Counted from the stretch's first letter, positions 8,580-19,160 are shown. The stretch: 64,000 nt of DNA from DASRHT01 sp035293765 (GCA_035293765.1 DATGMF010000020.1:1-64000); one strand, 5' to 3'. Translations and numbers: made by a program. The notes: generated by a model not told the origin, from the letters alone.

Positions 8580-8972
8580 GCGCTACAATCCCTTCGATGA
8601 TAACTGTTACCGTCCTGCCCGTTCCTTGCAGGAGGTAATAAGTCCATCTCCGAGCAGCGCAGGTGTTGTATCCTTACATAAGTAGTCCTGCGGATGCGGA
8701 AACACTTTATCCTTCTGTGTAGTGGAACGGACAAATGACGCTATCAGTAACATACTAGAGTAGTGATATGCACTTGCAGATGCGTGCTATATCGTCTATC
8801 ATGGTAGCATACTTTAGCGGAATTCCAGCTATCATTAGCTCCTCTGTTAGTACTATTGGGTCGCTGTGCTTAAATGATCGGGCTCTCTCGTTAGAAAACA
8901 GAGGCTGCTATAGGATGCCGCCATTTTCCTACGAGGATGTGGCTGAGATAATATTCTAAGAAGGAGCTGACT

Positions 8973-10094
8973 ATGGCTGATCCACATCAGCAACAGCGCG
9001 TAAGAACGGTCTGGTGGGAAGAAGATGCCCAGGGCGCTTATGTGGGGATGGTGGATCAATCGCTCCTTCCTCAGCAGATTGTCTATCTCAAGCTGCGAGA
9101 CGAGCAGGAGGTTGCCGAAGCGATCACGTCTTTGAAGGTGCGGGGCGCGCCTGCAATTGGCGTGACGGCTGCCTTTGGGATGGCGCTGGCTTTACATCGT
9201 TTGCTGCGTCTCCAGGGAGATATCCTTACTATCGCGCAGGCGCAGCAGCACTTACATGCCGCCGCTCTTCTGTTGCAGGGGACGCGCCCCACGGCTGTAA
9301 ATCTTTTCTGGGCTATCAAACGCATGTGGCAGTGCGCGGATCGTGCTATTGCAGCGCATTGTTCGCTGCAACAACTGGCGCAACGCCTGCGTGATGAGGC
9401 TCAGGCGATAGCCGATGAAGATGCCGCTGCCTGTCTCAGAATGGGAACATACGGCGCAGCGCTCATCGCCGACGGCGATATTTTGCTCACGCACTGTAAC
9501 GCAGGGGCGCTGGCTACCGCCGGCTCAGGCACGGCCCTGGCTCCCATCTATCTGGCGAAGAGAGAGGGCAAGCGCGTTCATGTGTTTGTCGATGAAACGC
9601 GTCCCGTATTGCAGGGAGCTCGCCTCACGGCATGGGAGCTGCAACAGGAAGGGATTCCCCTGACGTTGATCACGGATAATATGGCCGGTCATTTTATGCG
9701 TCATGGGGGCATTACTGCTGTTTTTGTCGGGGCAGATCGCATAGCCGCGAATGGAGATGTGGCTAACAAGATCGGCACGTATAGCGTTGCGGTGCTGGCA
9801 CATGCTCATCATGTCCCTTTTTATGTGGTTGCGCCCTGCTCCACTGTCGATCTCTCTCTTGCCTCTGGCGAACATATACCGATAGAGCAGCGTAACCCGC
9901 AAGAGGTGACGACGCTGCGTGGCATCCCCATTGCTCCGGCAGGCATCCAGGTAGCCAATCCGGCCTTTGATATTACGCCCTCTCTCTATATTACTGCTAT
10001 TATTACCGATAGAGGTATAGCTCGGCCACCCTATGAGGCGACATTGCGCCAGGTGTGTTCCGAGGATTTCGACGCTGGGAAGGTATATTGTTGA
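8973..10094 (+). CDS. mtnA: S-methyl-5-thioribose-1-phosphate isomerase
   Basis: A 373-residue member of the eIF2B-alpha/MtnA family, converting methylthioribose-1-phosphate to methylthioribulose-1-phosphate in methionine salvage (or in the dihydroxyacetone phosphate shunt). Seen: KVRGAPAIG near 55-63, the catalytic Cys (about 175) in LLTHCNAGALATAG, and the catalytic Asp (about 255) in VFVGADRIAANGDVANKIGT. Length is normal. ATG at 8973 has AAGGAG upstream. The next gene starts on its last base (TGATG). It heads a block with an HD protein, a PfkB kinase, ahcY and metK, all concerned with SAM turnover. Confidence 0.95.
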   Translation: MADPHQQQRVRTVWWEEDAQGAYVGMVDQSLLPQQIVYLKLRDEQEVAEAITSLKVRGAPAIGVTAAFGMALALHRLLRLQGDILTIAQAQQHLHAAALLLQGTRPTAVNLFWAIKRMWQCADRAIAAHCSLQQLAQRLRDEAQAIADEDAAACLRMGTYGAALIADGDILLTHCNAGALATAGSGTALAPIYLAKREGKRVHVFVDETRPVLQGARLTAWELQQEGIPLTLITDNMAGHFMRHGGITAVFVGADRIAANGDVANKIGTYSVAVLAHAHHVPFYVVAPCSTVDLSLASGEHIPIEQRNPQEVTTLRGIPIAPAGIQVANPAFDITPSLYITAIITDRGIARPPYEATLRQVCSEDFDAGKVYC

Positions 10095-10723
10095 TGGATA
10101 CAGGAGTCATACAGGCGGTTGCCAGGTATGCGGAGGAGGTGATGGGGCAGGAAGGGTTTCGTTATGTGAGCGCGGTTGTCGCAAACTGTAAAATGCTTGC
10201 GGTGGAATTGGAGGCGCGGGAAGGCGCTCCCGCTATAGATAAAGATGCTCTGGTAATAGCAGCCTACCTCCACGATATAGCTACAGTGGCCGCAGGGTTC
10301 CAGGATCATCATAAAAAGTCGGCTGAGGTGGCGGTTGAGTTTCTACGCCAACAAAACGCTCCTGCTGGCCTGATAAGTAAGGTTGAGCGGGCGATTTTGA
10401 TGCATATGACCGCGATCCCCGTGGAGAAGCGTGAAGCTGCCTCGCCAGAAGGTCTGATCCTGTACGATGCAGATAAACTGGGGCGTCTGAGTGGGCTGGC
10501 TGTGGTGACATCGTTGGTCGAATTTGGAGCGCGTTATCCCAATCAGGCCGTCACCGGCGAGGTGCTGGCCGCTATTCTGCGCCATATCGAGGAGCGTTTC
10601 ATTGAATTATACCAGTCGTTGCATACCGTGCCCGCGCGCGAGGTGGCGCGCGAGAAGTTCAACCGCACGCTGGCTTTTCTCGATGGTGTCATTGAACATT
10701 TAAACGATGCTACTCCCGTGTAG
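10094..10723 (+). CDS. HD-domain phosphohydrolase family protein
   Basis: A 209-residue protein with an HD-type metal site: AAYLHDIATVAA supplies the His-Asp pair, preceded by a helical segment and followed by a conserved-looking H/K segment (QDHHKKSAEVAVEFL), a later His (ILMHMTAIP) and an Asp (LYDADKLGRL). HD proteins of this size are usually metal-dependent phosphohydrolases acting on nucleotides or related compounds. ATG at 10094 overlaps the mtnA stop; an earlier start in another frame of mtnA is unlikely. Its place between mtnA and the sugar/nucleoside kinase suggests a role in SAM by-product clearance, but the substrate is unknown. Confidence 0.8.
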   Translation: MDTGVIQAVARYAEEVMGQEGFRYVSAVVANCKMLAVELEAREGAPAIDKDALVIAAYLHDIATVAAGFQDHHKKSAEVAVEFLRQQNAPAGLISKVERAILMHMTAIPVEKREAASPEGLILYDADKLGRLSGLAVVTSLVEFGARYPNQAVTGEVLAAILRHIEERFIELYQSLHTVPAREVAREKFNRTLAFLDGVIEHLNDATPV

Positions 10724-10746
10724 TAGCAACAGGAGGCTTGTAGGAC

Positions 10747-11691
10747 GTGTCCATTCTTGTTGTTGGTTCCGTGGCCCTGGACCGGGTTGAAACGCCGTTT
10801 TCACAGGTGGATGAAGTACTCGGTGGGGCCGCATCATATTTTTCAACCGCAGCATCCCTCTATGACCAGGTGAATCTGGTCGCCATCGTTGGCAGCGATT
10901 TCCCAGAAGAGTATCTGGATTTCTGGCGCTCCCGTCCGATCAATCTCGCTGGCCTGCAAATTCAAGAAGGCAGGACGTTTCGCTGGAGCGGGCGCTATCA
11001 TATGGATATGAATGCTCGCGATACCCTTGATACACAACTTGGGGTCTACGCGAACTTTCATCCTGTTATTCCCGCTGAATACCAGCATAGCTCCCTGGTT
11101 TTTCTGGCGAATATCCAACCCGAGCTGCAACTGGAAGTGCTCCAACAGGCGCCTGACGCCCAGCTCACGGTGCTTGATACGATGGAGCTATGGATTATGA
11201 CGGCGCGCCCCCAATTAACTGAAGTGATAAAACAGGTTGATATTTTGTTGATGAGCGAAGAAGAGGTGCGCCAGTATACCGATCAGGTAGGCGTGGTGAC
11301 CGGGGTGCGGCAACTCCTGGCTCTGGGGCTAAAGTATGTGATTGTGAAAGAGGGGCGCTATGGAGCTCTGCTCTTTGGAGCCGATGGGACCTATTTCAGC
11401 GCCCCGGCCTATCCTCTTGAAGAGGTGATTGATCCAACGGGCGCGGGCGACGCCTTCGCGGGCGGCTTCCTGGGCTACCTATCAACGACCCGACCGGGAC
11501 CGGATGGGAATTACGCGCTGGATGATCTGAAGCGGGCGGTGGTGCATGGCAACATTACCGGCTCCTTTGCCTGCTCCGATTTTAGCATTAAATGCCTGCG
11601 CACGCTGACAATGGAGGATATTGTCGCTCGCTATCAAGAGCTGGTCGCTTATTCGCATTTCGACCCCGACTGGTATGCTGCGCTCCGCTAG
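10747..11691 (+). CDS. PfkB-family carbohydrate/nucleoside kinase
   Basis: A 314-residue ribokinase-fold kinase. The C-terminal signature IDPTGAGDAFAGGFLGYL (about 228-245) includes the catalytic Asp235 and the anion hole GAGD. The N-terminal Gly-Gly motif is VLGGAASYFS. It starts at GTG 10747 with GGAGG about 11 nt upstream, 23 bp after the HD gene. PfkB includes ribokinase, adenosine kinase and others; because ahcY follows, removal of adenosine released by AdoHcy hydrolase is an attractive role, but this is inference from context. The sequence does not settle the substrate. Confidence 0.85.
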   Translation: MSILVVGSVALDRVETPFSQVDEVLGGAASYFSTAASLYDQVNLVAIVGSDFPEEYLDFWRSRPINLAGLQIQEGRTFRWSGRYHMDMNARDTLDTQLGVYANFHPVIPAEYQHSSLVFLANIQPELQLEVLQQAPDAQLTVLDTMELWIMTARPQLTEVIKQVDILLMSEEEVRQYTDQVGVVTGVRQLLALGLKYVIVKEGRYGALLFGADGTYFSAPAYPLEEVIDPTGAGDAFAGGFLGYLSTTRPGPDGNYALDDLKRAVVHGNITGSFACSDFSIKCLRTLTMEDIVARYQELVAYSHFDPDWYAALR

Positions 11692-11834
11692 AGCAGGGTT
11701 GCAAAATGTTGTAAAATACACGGGTTACATGCAGATACGGTGCTTTTCTGCGTTCCTATGCAACCTGGCATGGGAACGCAGCATCTTGCAGGGCAGCTTG
11801 CTATGCAGACGACCAACGCTGCTGTCTCGTCGTA

Positions 11835-11857
11835 GCTCCCCGATTCATCGTGGGAGC
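11835..11857 (+). repeat. Dispersed palindromic repeat, copy A
   Basis: The core CTCCCCGATTCATCGTGGGA forms a small hairpin (GCTCCC paired with GGGAGC). The same core occurs at 38032-38052 on the other strand and, with one extra base, at 61998-62019. The 258-bp gap between the PfkB kinase and ahcY otherwise holds no recognisable feature apart from the ahcY ribosome site. Confidence 0.6.
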
Positions 11858-11946
11858 GCTCAGGCCGTCTGAGACGAATTGCATGCTGCCGGTAATATGC
11901 GCATTGCTCTTTTAACCATATTTTTTGATTAGATGAAGGGAATTGA

Positions 11947-13218
<1,272 letters not shown>

Positions 13219-13243
13219 GCGCCATTTGTTGGCATCATCGTGT

Positions 13244-13314
13244 GTAGGGGCGGTGCCTTGCGCCTGCCCTGCACGCCTGTTCAGGTAGTAGAGGGCAACC
13301 GCAAGGGATTGCCC
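13244..13314. repeat. REP-like GC-rich repeats between ahcY and metK
   Basis: GTAGGGGCGGTGCCTTGCGC begins at 13244, and at 13291-13314 GGGCAACC pairs with GGATTGCCC around a short loop. Related 'GTAGGGGC...GCCC' sequences occur at 24345-24379, 38025-38065 and 57073-57147. They look like a family of intergenic palindromes. Confidence 0.5.
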
Positions 13315-13421
13315 CTGCGTAACAATTGACAGGAGACGCGACATTCGCGTAAAATGATATTAGCAGGATGAGTGCCATCGGTTTGTTGGCAAGCATGCAG
13401 ACAATCAAATATGTGAGTGAG

Positions 13422-13534
13422 ATCACTCTCATCAAGAGAGGTGGAGGGAAACGGCCCGATGAAGCCCGGCAACCCATCTGTTAGAGCGCAGGTAGGGTGC
13501 CAATTCCGGCGGAGTATTCCGCGAGATGAGGGGA
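13422..13534 (+). promoter_or_regulatory. SAM-I (S-box) riboswitch
   Basis: The conserved core is plain: ATCAAGAGAGGTGGAGGGAA, then GGCCCGATGAAGCCCGGCAA, then GGTGCCAATTCC and the closing GCGAGATGAG. The 5' CTCATC pairs with the 3' GATGAG as P1. This is the S-adenosylmethionine-binding S-box aptamer. It is followed at 13549 by a terminator and then by metK, so high SAM should end transcription before metK. Start and end are approximate. Confidence 0.95.
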
Positions 13535-13548
13535 ATGAGCAGTAACGC

Positions 13549-13574
13549 TAACCCCCTGATTCAGGGGTTTTTTT
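13549..13574 (+). terminator. Riboswitch-controlled terminator
   Basis: AACCCCCTGA pairs with TCAGGGGTT and is followed by a run of seven T. It lies 15 bp after the SAM-I aptamer and 68 bp before metK, the normal expression platform position. Confidence 0.9.
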
Positions 13575-13641
13575 GTGTCTTGTGCGGCTAACCCTTTTCC
13601 CTACCTGATATTGTAGAGCCCTGAAAGGAAGGTGTCCATTT

Positions 13642-14898
13642 ATGAGTAGTTTCATGCAAAGCCCAAAAACGTTTTTTACCAGCGAATCCGTCACGGAAGG
13701 CCATCCTGATAAACTGTGTGATCAGATTTCTGATGGTATCCTCGATGCGATTATCGCGCAAGATCCCCTGGCGCGCGTTGCCTGTGAGACGGCAACCACC
13801 ACCGGTCTGGTCCTTGTCGCCGGTGAAATCACTACTTCAGCCTGGATTGATATGCCCGCGATTGTACGTAAGACGATTGAGCAGGTAGGTTATACGAATG
13901 CCGAGTATGGCTTTGATTATCGTACCTGCGGCGTCGTTACCTCGATTGGCAAGCAGTCGTCGGACATCGATATGGGCGTCAGTCGCTCTCTCGAAGCAAA
14001 AGATGCGCTCGTGCGTCTGAGCGAGGATGAACTGGAGTTGATCGGGGCGGGCGACCAGGGAATGATGATTGGCTTTGCCTGTAACGAGACGCCTGAATAT
14101 ATGCCGATGCCCATCAGCCTTGCTCATAAGCTCACGCGCCAGCTCTCGCAGGTGCGCCGCAAATCGTGGGCGGGCAACGGCCCTATGACCTACTTGCGCC
14201 CGGATGGTAAGAGCCAGGTGACCATACAGTATGAATATGGGCGTCCGGTGCGGGTCGATACTATTGTTATCTCAACTCAACATGCTGATTATATCGATAG
14301 AGAGCAGATCCGCAATGATGTGATCGAGCATATCATTAAGCCCGTAATCCCCGCTAATCTTATCGACAATGATACCAAATTCTTTGTCAATCCGACCGGA
14401 CGTTTTGTGACCGGAGGGCCGATGGGCGATGCCGGTCTGACTGGACGTAAGATTATTGTTGATACTTACGGTGGCATGGCGCGTCATGGCGGCGGAGCCT
14501 TTAGCGGCAAAGATCCGACGAAGGTTGATCGCTCCGCAGCTTACGCGGCCCGCTACATCGCCAAAAACCTTGTAGCCGCAGGTCTGGCTGATCGCCTGGA
14601 ACTGCAAATTGCCTACGCCATTGGCGTTGCGCGCCCACTTTCGCTCTTTGTGGAAACCTTCGGTACGGGCAAAATCTCCGATGAAGAGATCGTTCGCCTC
14701 GTCAATGAGCATTTTGACCTGCGTCCGGCGGCCATTATCCAGGACTTGAATCTGCGCCGCCCCATCTATCAGCCGACCGCCGCCTTTGGACATTTTGGAC
14801 GTACCGATATCGACGCCCCCTGGGAAGCTCTCAATAAAGTTCCTATGTTGAGGAAGGGCGCGGGTGCTTCGCTCGAAGGCAGCCAGGCTGCTTCATAG
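13642..14898 (+). CDS. metK: S-adenosylmethionine synthetase
   Basis: A 418-residue enzyme making SAM from methionine and ATP. The three-domain family signatures are clear: [20 protein letters not shown] near the start, the hexapeptide GAGDQG in the ATP-binding region, and [18 protein letters not shown] near residue 290. Residues for metal and phosphate binding in these motifs look intact. ATG at 13642 follows GGAAGG. Transcription is controlled by the SAM-I riboswitch upstream, closing a feedback loop for the SAM cycle formed with ahcY and mtnA. Confidence 0.98.
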   Translation: MSSFMQSPKTFFTSESVTEGHPDKLCDQISDGILDAIIAQDPLARVACETATTTGLVLVAGEITTSAWIDMPAIVRKTIEQVGYTNAEYGFDYRTCGVVTSIGKQSSDIDMGVSRSLEAKDALVRLSEDELELIGAGDQGMMIGFACNETPEYMPMPISLAHKLTRQLSQVRRKSWAGNGPMTYLRPDGKSQVTIQYEYGRPVRVDTIVISTQHADYIDREQIRNDVIEHIIKPVIPANLIDNDTKFFVNPTGRFVTGGPMGDAGLTGRKIIVDTYGGMARHGGGAFSGKDPTKVDRSAAYAARYIAKNLVAAGLADRLELQIAYAIGVARPLSLFVETFGTGKISDEEIVRLVNEHFDLRPAAIIQDLNLRRPIYQPTAAFGHFGRTDIDAPWEALNKVPMLRKGAGASLEGSQAAS

Positions 14899-14932
14899 GA
14901 GCTACCGCTCGCATAGGGCGAAGCCCTGCTCG

Positions 14933-14988
14933 CAAGAGGAGAGAGGTGCTGGCAACGCCGCGGCGTTGCCAGCACCTCTCTCCTCTTG
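14933..14988. repeat. Perfect 56-bp palindrome (28-bp arms, no loop)
   Basis: Bases 14933-14960 (CAAGAGGAGAGAGGTGCTGG...) are exactly the reverse complement of 14961-14988, joined at CCGCGG. It lies 35 bp after metK and before the acyl-CoA dehydrogenase gene. It could end metK transcription, but there is no T-run and it is far longer than needed. A smaller hairpin, AGGGC-gaa-GCCCT, precedes it. No target duplication was seen. Confidence 0.85.
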
Positions 14989-15168
14989 CCCCACACCCCG
15001 AACGGGGCGCGAACCCGGGCGGCAGCAGTCAGAGGAGAGGAAAATGGAAAAGCCCCGCCCTATAAATAATCTCTCTATGCTTATCCCATCAAAATTTCGT
15101 ATAATATTTGTGGGTAGCCATTGTTGTCTAACCAATCCTTATAGATGCAAAAGAAAGGGCGGCACTGT

Positions 15169-16317
15169 ATGGACTTTTCGTTCACTGAAGAACAAATAGC
15201 GATTCGAGATACCTGTAGAGATTTTGCGGAACAAGAAATAAAACCTATTGCAGAAAAAATAGATGCCACTGGCTCCTTTCCGTATGACATTATTCGCAAA
15301 ATGGGAGAGCTGGGCCTGCTGGGTCTGCCATTCCCGGAAGAATATGGTGGCGCGGGCGCTGATTTTCTCTCCTACTGTCTGGCTATCGAAGAAATCTCGC
15401 GTGGCGACGTTTCGGTTGGCATCACAATGGAGGCCCATACATCGTTAGGCACGACGCCATTTTATCTCTTTGGCAGCAAAGAGCAGAAAGAACAATACCT
15501 CCCTCCGCTGACCCGTGGCGAGCAGTTGTGGGCCTTTGGCCTCACTGAGCCGGAAGCTGGTACCGATTCGGGAAGCACGCAAACCAGGGCCGTATTGCAG
15601 GATGGCTACTGGCATATTAATGGTTCAAAAGCGTTCATTACAAACGCCGGCACGGATATTACCGGGGGCGTTACTATCGCAGCGGCCACTGGCGTGGCGC
15701 CCAATGGGCGCAAGATAGTTACCAATATTATCGTTCCCAAAGGTACTCCTGGCTACATCATTGGTAACCCATATAAGAAGATGGGCTGGCGCGCCTCGGA
15801 TACGCGTCCGCTGGCTTTCGAGGACTGCGTTGTGCCGGAAGAAAATGTGCTGGGTAAGCGGGATGAAGGGTTTAAGCAGTTCATGCATATCCTTGATGCC
15901 GGACGTATTGCCATCGCTGCTCTCTCGGTAGGTCTGGCCCAGGCGTGTCTGGATGAGGCGTTGAGCTATGCGAAGATGCGCAAACAGTTCGGGCAGCCGA
16001 TCAGCAAGTTCCAGGCGATCCAGTTCAAGCTGGCGGATATGGATGCCGAGATAGAGCTGGCCCGCTTAATGTATCTGAAGGCGGCCTGGTTGCATATGCA
16101 GGGGAAGCCGTACAGAAGAGAGGCCGCAATCGCCAAGCTGTTTGCCTCCGAGACGGCCAAACGTGCGGCAGATCAGGCGGTTCAGATCCACGGCGGCTAC
16201 GGCTTCATGGATGAATATCCCGTTTCGCGCTACTGGCGCAGCGTCAAAGTCAATGAGATCGGCGAAGGCACCAGTGAGGTGCAGCGTATGCTCATTGCCA
16301 AACATCTTGGCTGTTAA
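15169..16317 (+). CDS. Acyl-CoA dehydrogenase
   Basis: A 382-residue flavoprotein that oxidises acyl-CoA to trans-2-enoyl-CoA and passes electrons to ETF. Seen: LGLPFPEEYGGAGADFLSY, the FAD-region FGLTEPEAGTDSGS and the signature QIHGGYGFMDEYPVSRYWR. The catalytic Glu (about 366) is in IGEGTSEVQRM, the position used by short- and medium-chain members. ATG at 15169 is preferred over an upstream start 8 codons earlier because the family normally begins MDF-x-FTEEQ, and AAAGGG precedes it. Exact chain-length or branched-chain preference cannot be told. Confidence 0.93.
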   Translation: MDFSFTEEQIAIRDTCRDFAEQEIKPIAEKIDATGSFPYDIIRKMGELGLLGLPFPEEYGGAGADFLSYCLAIEEISRGDVSVGITMEAHTSLGTTPFYLFGSKEQKEQYLPPLTRGEQLWAFGLTEPEAGTDSGSTQTRAVLQDGYWHINGSKAFITNAGTDITGGVTIAAATGVAPNGRKIVTNIIVPKGTPGYIIGNPYKKMGWRASDTRPLAFEDCVVPEENVLGKRDEGFKQFMHILDAGRIAIAALSVGLAQACLDEALSYAKMRKQFGQPISKFQAIQFKLADMDAEIELARLMYLKAAWLHMQGKPYRREAAIAKLFASETAKRAADQAVQIHGGYGFMDEYPVSRYWRSVKVNEIGEGTSEVQRMLIAKHLGC

Positions 16318-16369
16318 GTGACCCGTAATTGTAAAAATGTCTCTCCCAATCGTTTAACATAGTGTTGGT

Positions 16370-16397
16370 AGCTCCTGTTGATGCATCGACAGGAGCT
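16370..16397. repeat. 28-bp palindrome between acyl-CoA dehydrogenase and DUF1003 genes
   Basis: AGCTCCTGT at 16370-16378 pairs with ACAGGAGCT at 16389-16397 and the centre GATGCATC is itself palindromic, so all but one pair match. It may terminate the dehydrogenase transcript or serve as an operator; a TATAAT lies at 16413-16418, just before the next gene. Confidence 0.6.
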
Positions 16398-16439
16398 TAA
16401 CCGCATAACAGGTATAATAGAGAAGGAGAGGCACGTTAT

Positions 16440-17105
16440 ATGGATATCACACCCAACGTCGAAACCACCCGAGCCGCCAATCATAAGTCTGAAGGTTTCC
16501 ATATCCACTTCCCCAAATTTAAGCACGATCATCCCGCCATTATCGATGTCAACAAAGCTCACGACGAACAACTGACCGTCGGGCAAAAAGTTGCCGATGC
16601 CGTTGCAGCTAACATGGGGAGCTGGCGTTTCATCATTATCCAGAGTATTATTCTTGCAATCTGGATTCTAGTAAATACAATACAGCTTTTCTTCAAGGCT
16701 TTTGATCCCTACCCCTTTATATTGTTGAATCTGGCTCTATCATTTCAAGCAGCGTTCGCGGCCCCGTTCATAATGATATCGCAAAATCGTCAAGCAGAAA
16801 AGGATAGATTGACTGCACAAAATGATTATATCACTGATTGTAAAGGTGAAGAAGAGATTCGACATATTATGGAGCACCTCGATCACCAGGATACACTGAT
16901 CCTCCAGATTGTGCAGCGGCTTGAGACGCAGGGGGATCGTCTGGGCCAGCAGGAAAAACTCACCCTTGAAATCGTACAGCGGCTTGAAGAGCAGAATAAG
17001 CGCCTGGAGTCGCAGCACCGGCAGATGCTAGGCTACCTGAGCAAAATCGATCCAAAAGTGGCGCAGAGTATTAAGGATGGTCTTGAGGAGGCGCGGGGGG
17101 AATAA
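16440..17105 (+). CDS. DUF1003 membrane protein with C-terminal coiled coil
   Basis: A 221-residue protein. The DUF1003 core is clear: VADAVAANMGSWRFIIIQ, membrane segment 62-84, the D-P-Y-P-F-I-LLN signature, membrane segment 91-114, and ISQNRQAEKDR after it. The last ~100 residues form a coiled coil in which a unit of the form L-x-L-x-IVQRLE-xQ-xx-RL is duplicated (about 155-195). The role of DUF1003 proteins is unknown. The His/Asp-rich N-terminal 35 residues are unusual and look disordered. Confidence 0.88.
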   Translation: MDITPNVETTRAANHKSEGFHIHFPKFKHDHPAIIDVNKAHDEQLTVGQKVADAVAANMGSWRFIIIQSIILAIWILVNTIQLFFKAFDPYPFILLNLALSFQAAFAAPFIMISQNRQAEKDRLTAQNDYITDCKGEEEIRHIMEHLDHQDTLILQIVQRLETQGDRLGQQEKLTLEIVQRLEEQNKRLESQHRQMLGYLSKIDPKVAQSIKDGLEEARGE

Positions 17106-17213
17106 AGAGAAGTCGATAACTCTCGGTGAAACAACTGGAGCATGAATATATCCGGGGAGCAGAACGACTCCTGCTCCCTTGTAAGGTGTCCTCCTGCTTG
17201 CTGAATGGCGTTA

Positions 17214-17915
17214 TCATGGATTACTCCTCTCAGGGATGAGGAAAGAAAATAAACCAAGATTGAAGGCGGCGATCCGTGCCGTATACTCGTTGTGGACCCC
17301 AAGTTGTTCATAGATGTGTTGACGATGGGTGTTGACCGTTGCCCGGGAAACGGTCAGTAGCGCTGCAATTTCCTCTTCTGTATAGCCCTGGCACATCAGC
17401 GACAGCACATTTTGCTCCCGCCTCGTCAAATTGATCGTCGGCCACCCTTCGCTTGTTTTGCCAAAGGATTGAAGAAAAAGATGCTGATCCAGCATATGGA
17501 GAATGCAACTGATATCCTGGGCTATGATGTGAGCAGTCAAAAGCGGAATGGCTGGTTGATCGAGATGGGTGGCATCCCTCATGAGAGCGAGATAGCCATA
17601 TTTGATGCTGTTGAACTGGAGAAGAAGGATGGAGAATACATCTGATGAGGGGACAACCTGAGTGCCAAGATGAAGGCGGATTCGTCCCTGCGTTATGGCT
17701 TTCACTTCCTGGCAAAGAAACTCGATGTGTTTCTCCGTGAGAGTACAGAGCAGACGTCCCAGTTTGTGCAGATGCATAATGTAATCAATCTCTTGCACGT
17801 CCTTTGACGATGGGACGTTTTCTCTTGCCTCAATGGTACGCGTGGCAATTCTTATGGCTGGCTTTTCCTCAGATGAAGCGGTAGTGGGGAATGAAAGTAA
17901 CTTGTGACTATTCAT
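17214..17915 (-). CDS. LuxR-family transcriptional regulator
   Basis: A 233-residue protein with a typical C-terminal LuxR (GerE) helix-turn-helix: LTRREQNVLSLMCQGYTEEE, then IAALLTVSRATVNTHRQHI and YEQLGV. The N-terminal ~150 residues are helical (MHLHKLGRLLCTLTEKHIEFL...) with no recognised receiver or ATPase motif, so the input is unknown. ATG at 17915 has AGAGGAGA upstream. It stands alone and converges on the DUF1003 gene. The regulated genes are unknown; the exported-protein pair beginning at 18117 is divergently placed and a possible target. Confidence 0.88.
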   Translation of the reverse strand: MNSHKLLSFPTTASSEEKPAIRIATRTIEARENVPSSKDVQEIDYIMHLHKLGRLLCTLTEKHIEFLCQEVKAITQGRIRLHLGTQVVPSSDVFSILLLQFNSIKYGYLALMRDATHLDQPAIPLLTAHIIAQDISCILHMLDQHLFLQSFGKTSEGWPTINLTRREQNVLSLMCQGYTEEEIAALLTVSRATVNTHRQHIYEQLGVHNEYTARIAAFNLGLFSFLIPERSNP

Positions 17916-18116
17916 AATTTCTCCTCTAATGCTTTTTTGCTTTACCTCTGTAGAGAAAAACACATCGTTCTTACCATAAAATTACCTTACCGAAAAACTC
18001 ATGCCGAGCAATGAGAAAAATTCATCTCCCGCCACGAAGAAAAGCTCGCCGGTTTCCGGTACACTTCCTACATCAAGGCTGAGTTATGCGAAAGAACTTG
18101 AGAGGAAGGAGCTGAA

Positions 18117-18641
18117 TTGAAGAAGAACACTGTTCTTAGCAGTAAAAAACGGGGAAAGTTGTTGATAGCGGTTGCTATTCTCTTCTCTGTGAGCATTAGC
18201 ATCGGGCTGGTGGTGTTTTACTTGCAGTTTTCTTCGACGGGAAGAGTAATGCAACACGTTTCTCCACCGACCTCTTCATCGATATTCGTGTCACCTGACA
18301 AGGTGGTGAAGCAGTTTTACGGGGACATTGTAGCAAATAACTATCATGACGCTTACACATTGCTCTCAACCAGTGCGCGACAATCTCTTGACCCGGTAGG
18401 AGGAGCAACCTACCTGGAGCAACTGATGCGGGCATTCATGAATAAGTATGGCTCTGTGATGAATTACACGATTGAGAGCCAGGTAAAAAATTCGTCAACA
18501 GAAACTATCATAACGCTCATGATTTACCGTGCGAAATTTTCGGCAGCACAAACTGAGAAAGATACGTGTACAGCGATATTCAATGGGCAATCATGGGTGA
18601 TCGATCACTGGGATTCTGATGTGACAAATGGTCACTCGTAA
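18117..18641 (+). CDS. Membrane-anchored NTF2-like protein
   Basis: A 174-residue protein with one N-terminal membrane segment (LLIAVAILFSVSISIGLVVFY, about 14-36) and an outside domain that starts VVKQFYGDIVANNYHDAYTLLS and ends with an I-F-N-G-Q-S-W-V-I-D strand, the pattern of DUF4878/NTF2-like lumenal domains. It starts at TTG 18117 with AAGGAG 6 nt upstream. The next gene encodes a secreted protein 46 bp downstream. Function unknown. Confidence 0.7.
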   Translation: MKKNTVLSSKKRGKLLIAVAILFSVSISIGLVVFYLQFSSTGRVMQHVSPPTSSSIFVSPDKVVKQFYGDIVANNYHDAYTLLSTSARQSLDPVGGATYLEQLMRAFMNKYGSVMNYTIESQVKNSSTETIITLMIYRAKFSAAQTEKDTCTAIFNGQSWVIDHWDSDVTNGHS

Positions 18642-18687
18642 GTAGTTGGTAGTTCTGCGAAGATCTATCGAAAGAAAGGAATTTCAA

Positions 18688-19116
18688 ATGTCAGTACGGT
18701 TTCAACATAATGTAGCACGCTTCGCGATAGTTGTCGCTTTTGCTCTCATGCTTGCATTTATGGCGAGCAATCTAGGGGTATCTCGCGCTTATGCGGCCAG
18801 CGCCACTACCGCCGTTACCACCCACACTCAGATTCCGGCCATAGGTCTTTTCTGGAGGCTGAACAACGGAAATACGCAGCGGGCGGGTACATCCTTCCAG
18901 TTCACCCTCCAGTGGAATAGCGGGCAAACGTTATCTACGGGTTTCACTGCGTACTGGGGAGATGGGAATTCAGACAATTATACCTGCTGGCTTAACTGTG
19001 GCTCCGGTACAACAAACTTTTCTCACTTCTACACGTTTGACGGCACATACTCTACTCATGGAGATAGTAGCCTGGGAGGCCCCAGTAACAGTATCACCGT
19101 CTTTGTTAAAGGCTAA
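18688..19116 (+). CDS. Secreted protein with PKD-like fold
   Basis: A 142-residue protein with a clear Sec signal peptide (hydrophobic core IVVAFALMLAFMASN, cleavage near AYA-AS). The mature part is rich in Ser, Thr, Gly and Asn and contains YWGDGNS...FSHFYTFDGTYS, resembling the D-G and H-x-Y-x-x-x-G-x-Y elements of PKD/Ig-like domains. Two Cys (CWLNCG) could form a disulphide. ATG at 18688 follows AAAGGA. It probably forms an operon with the preceding membrane protein. Confidence 0.75.
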   Translation: MSVRFQHNVARFAIVVAFALMLAFMASNLGVSRAYAASATTAVTTHTQIPAIGLFWRLNNGNTQRAGTSFQFTLQWNSGQTLSTGFTAYWGDGNSDNYTCWLNCGSGTTNFSHFYTFDGTYSTHGDSSLGGPSNSITVFVKG

Positions 19117-19160
19117 ACGACCGGCTCTTACGAACTTCCGAGCCCTTCCCTCATCGGTCA

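Noticed and set aside
14902..15135. Open frames across the 56-bp palindrome on both strands
   Set aside because: They arise from the symmetry of the palindrome and have no ribosome sites or homology.
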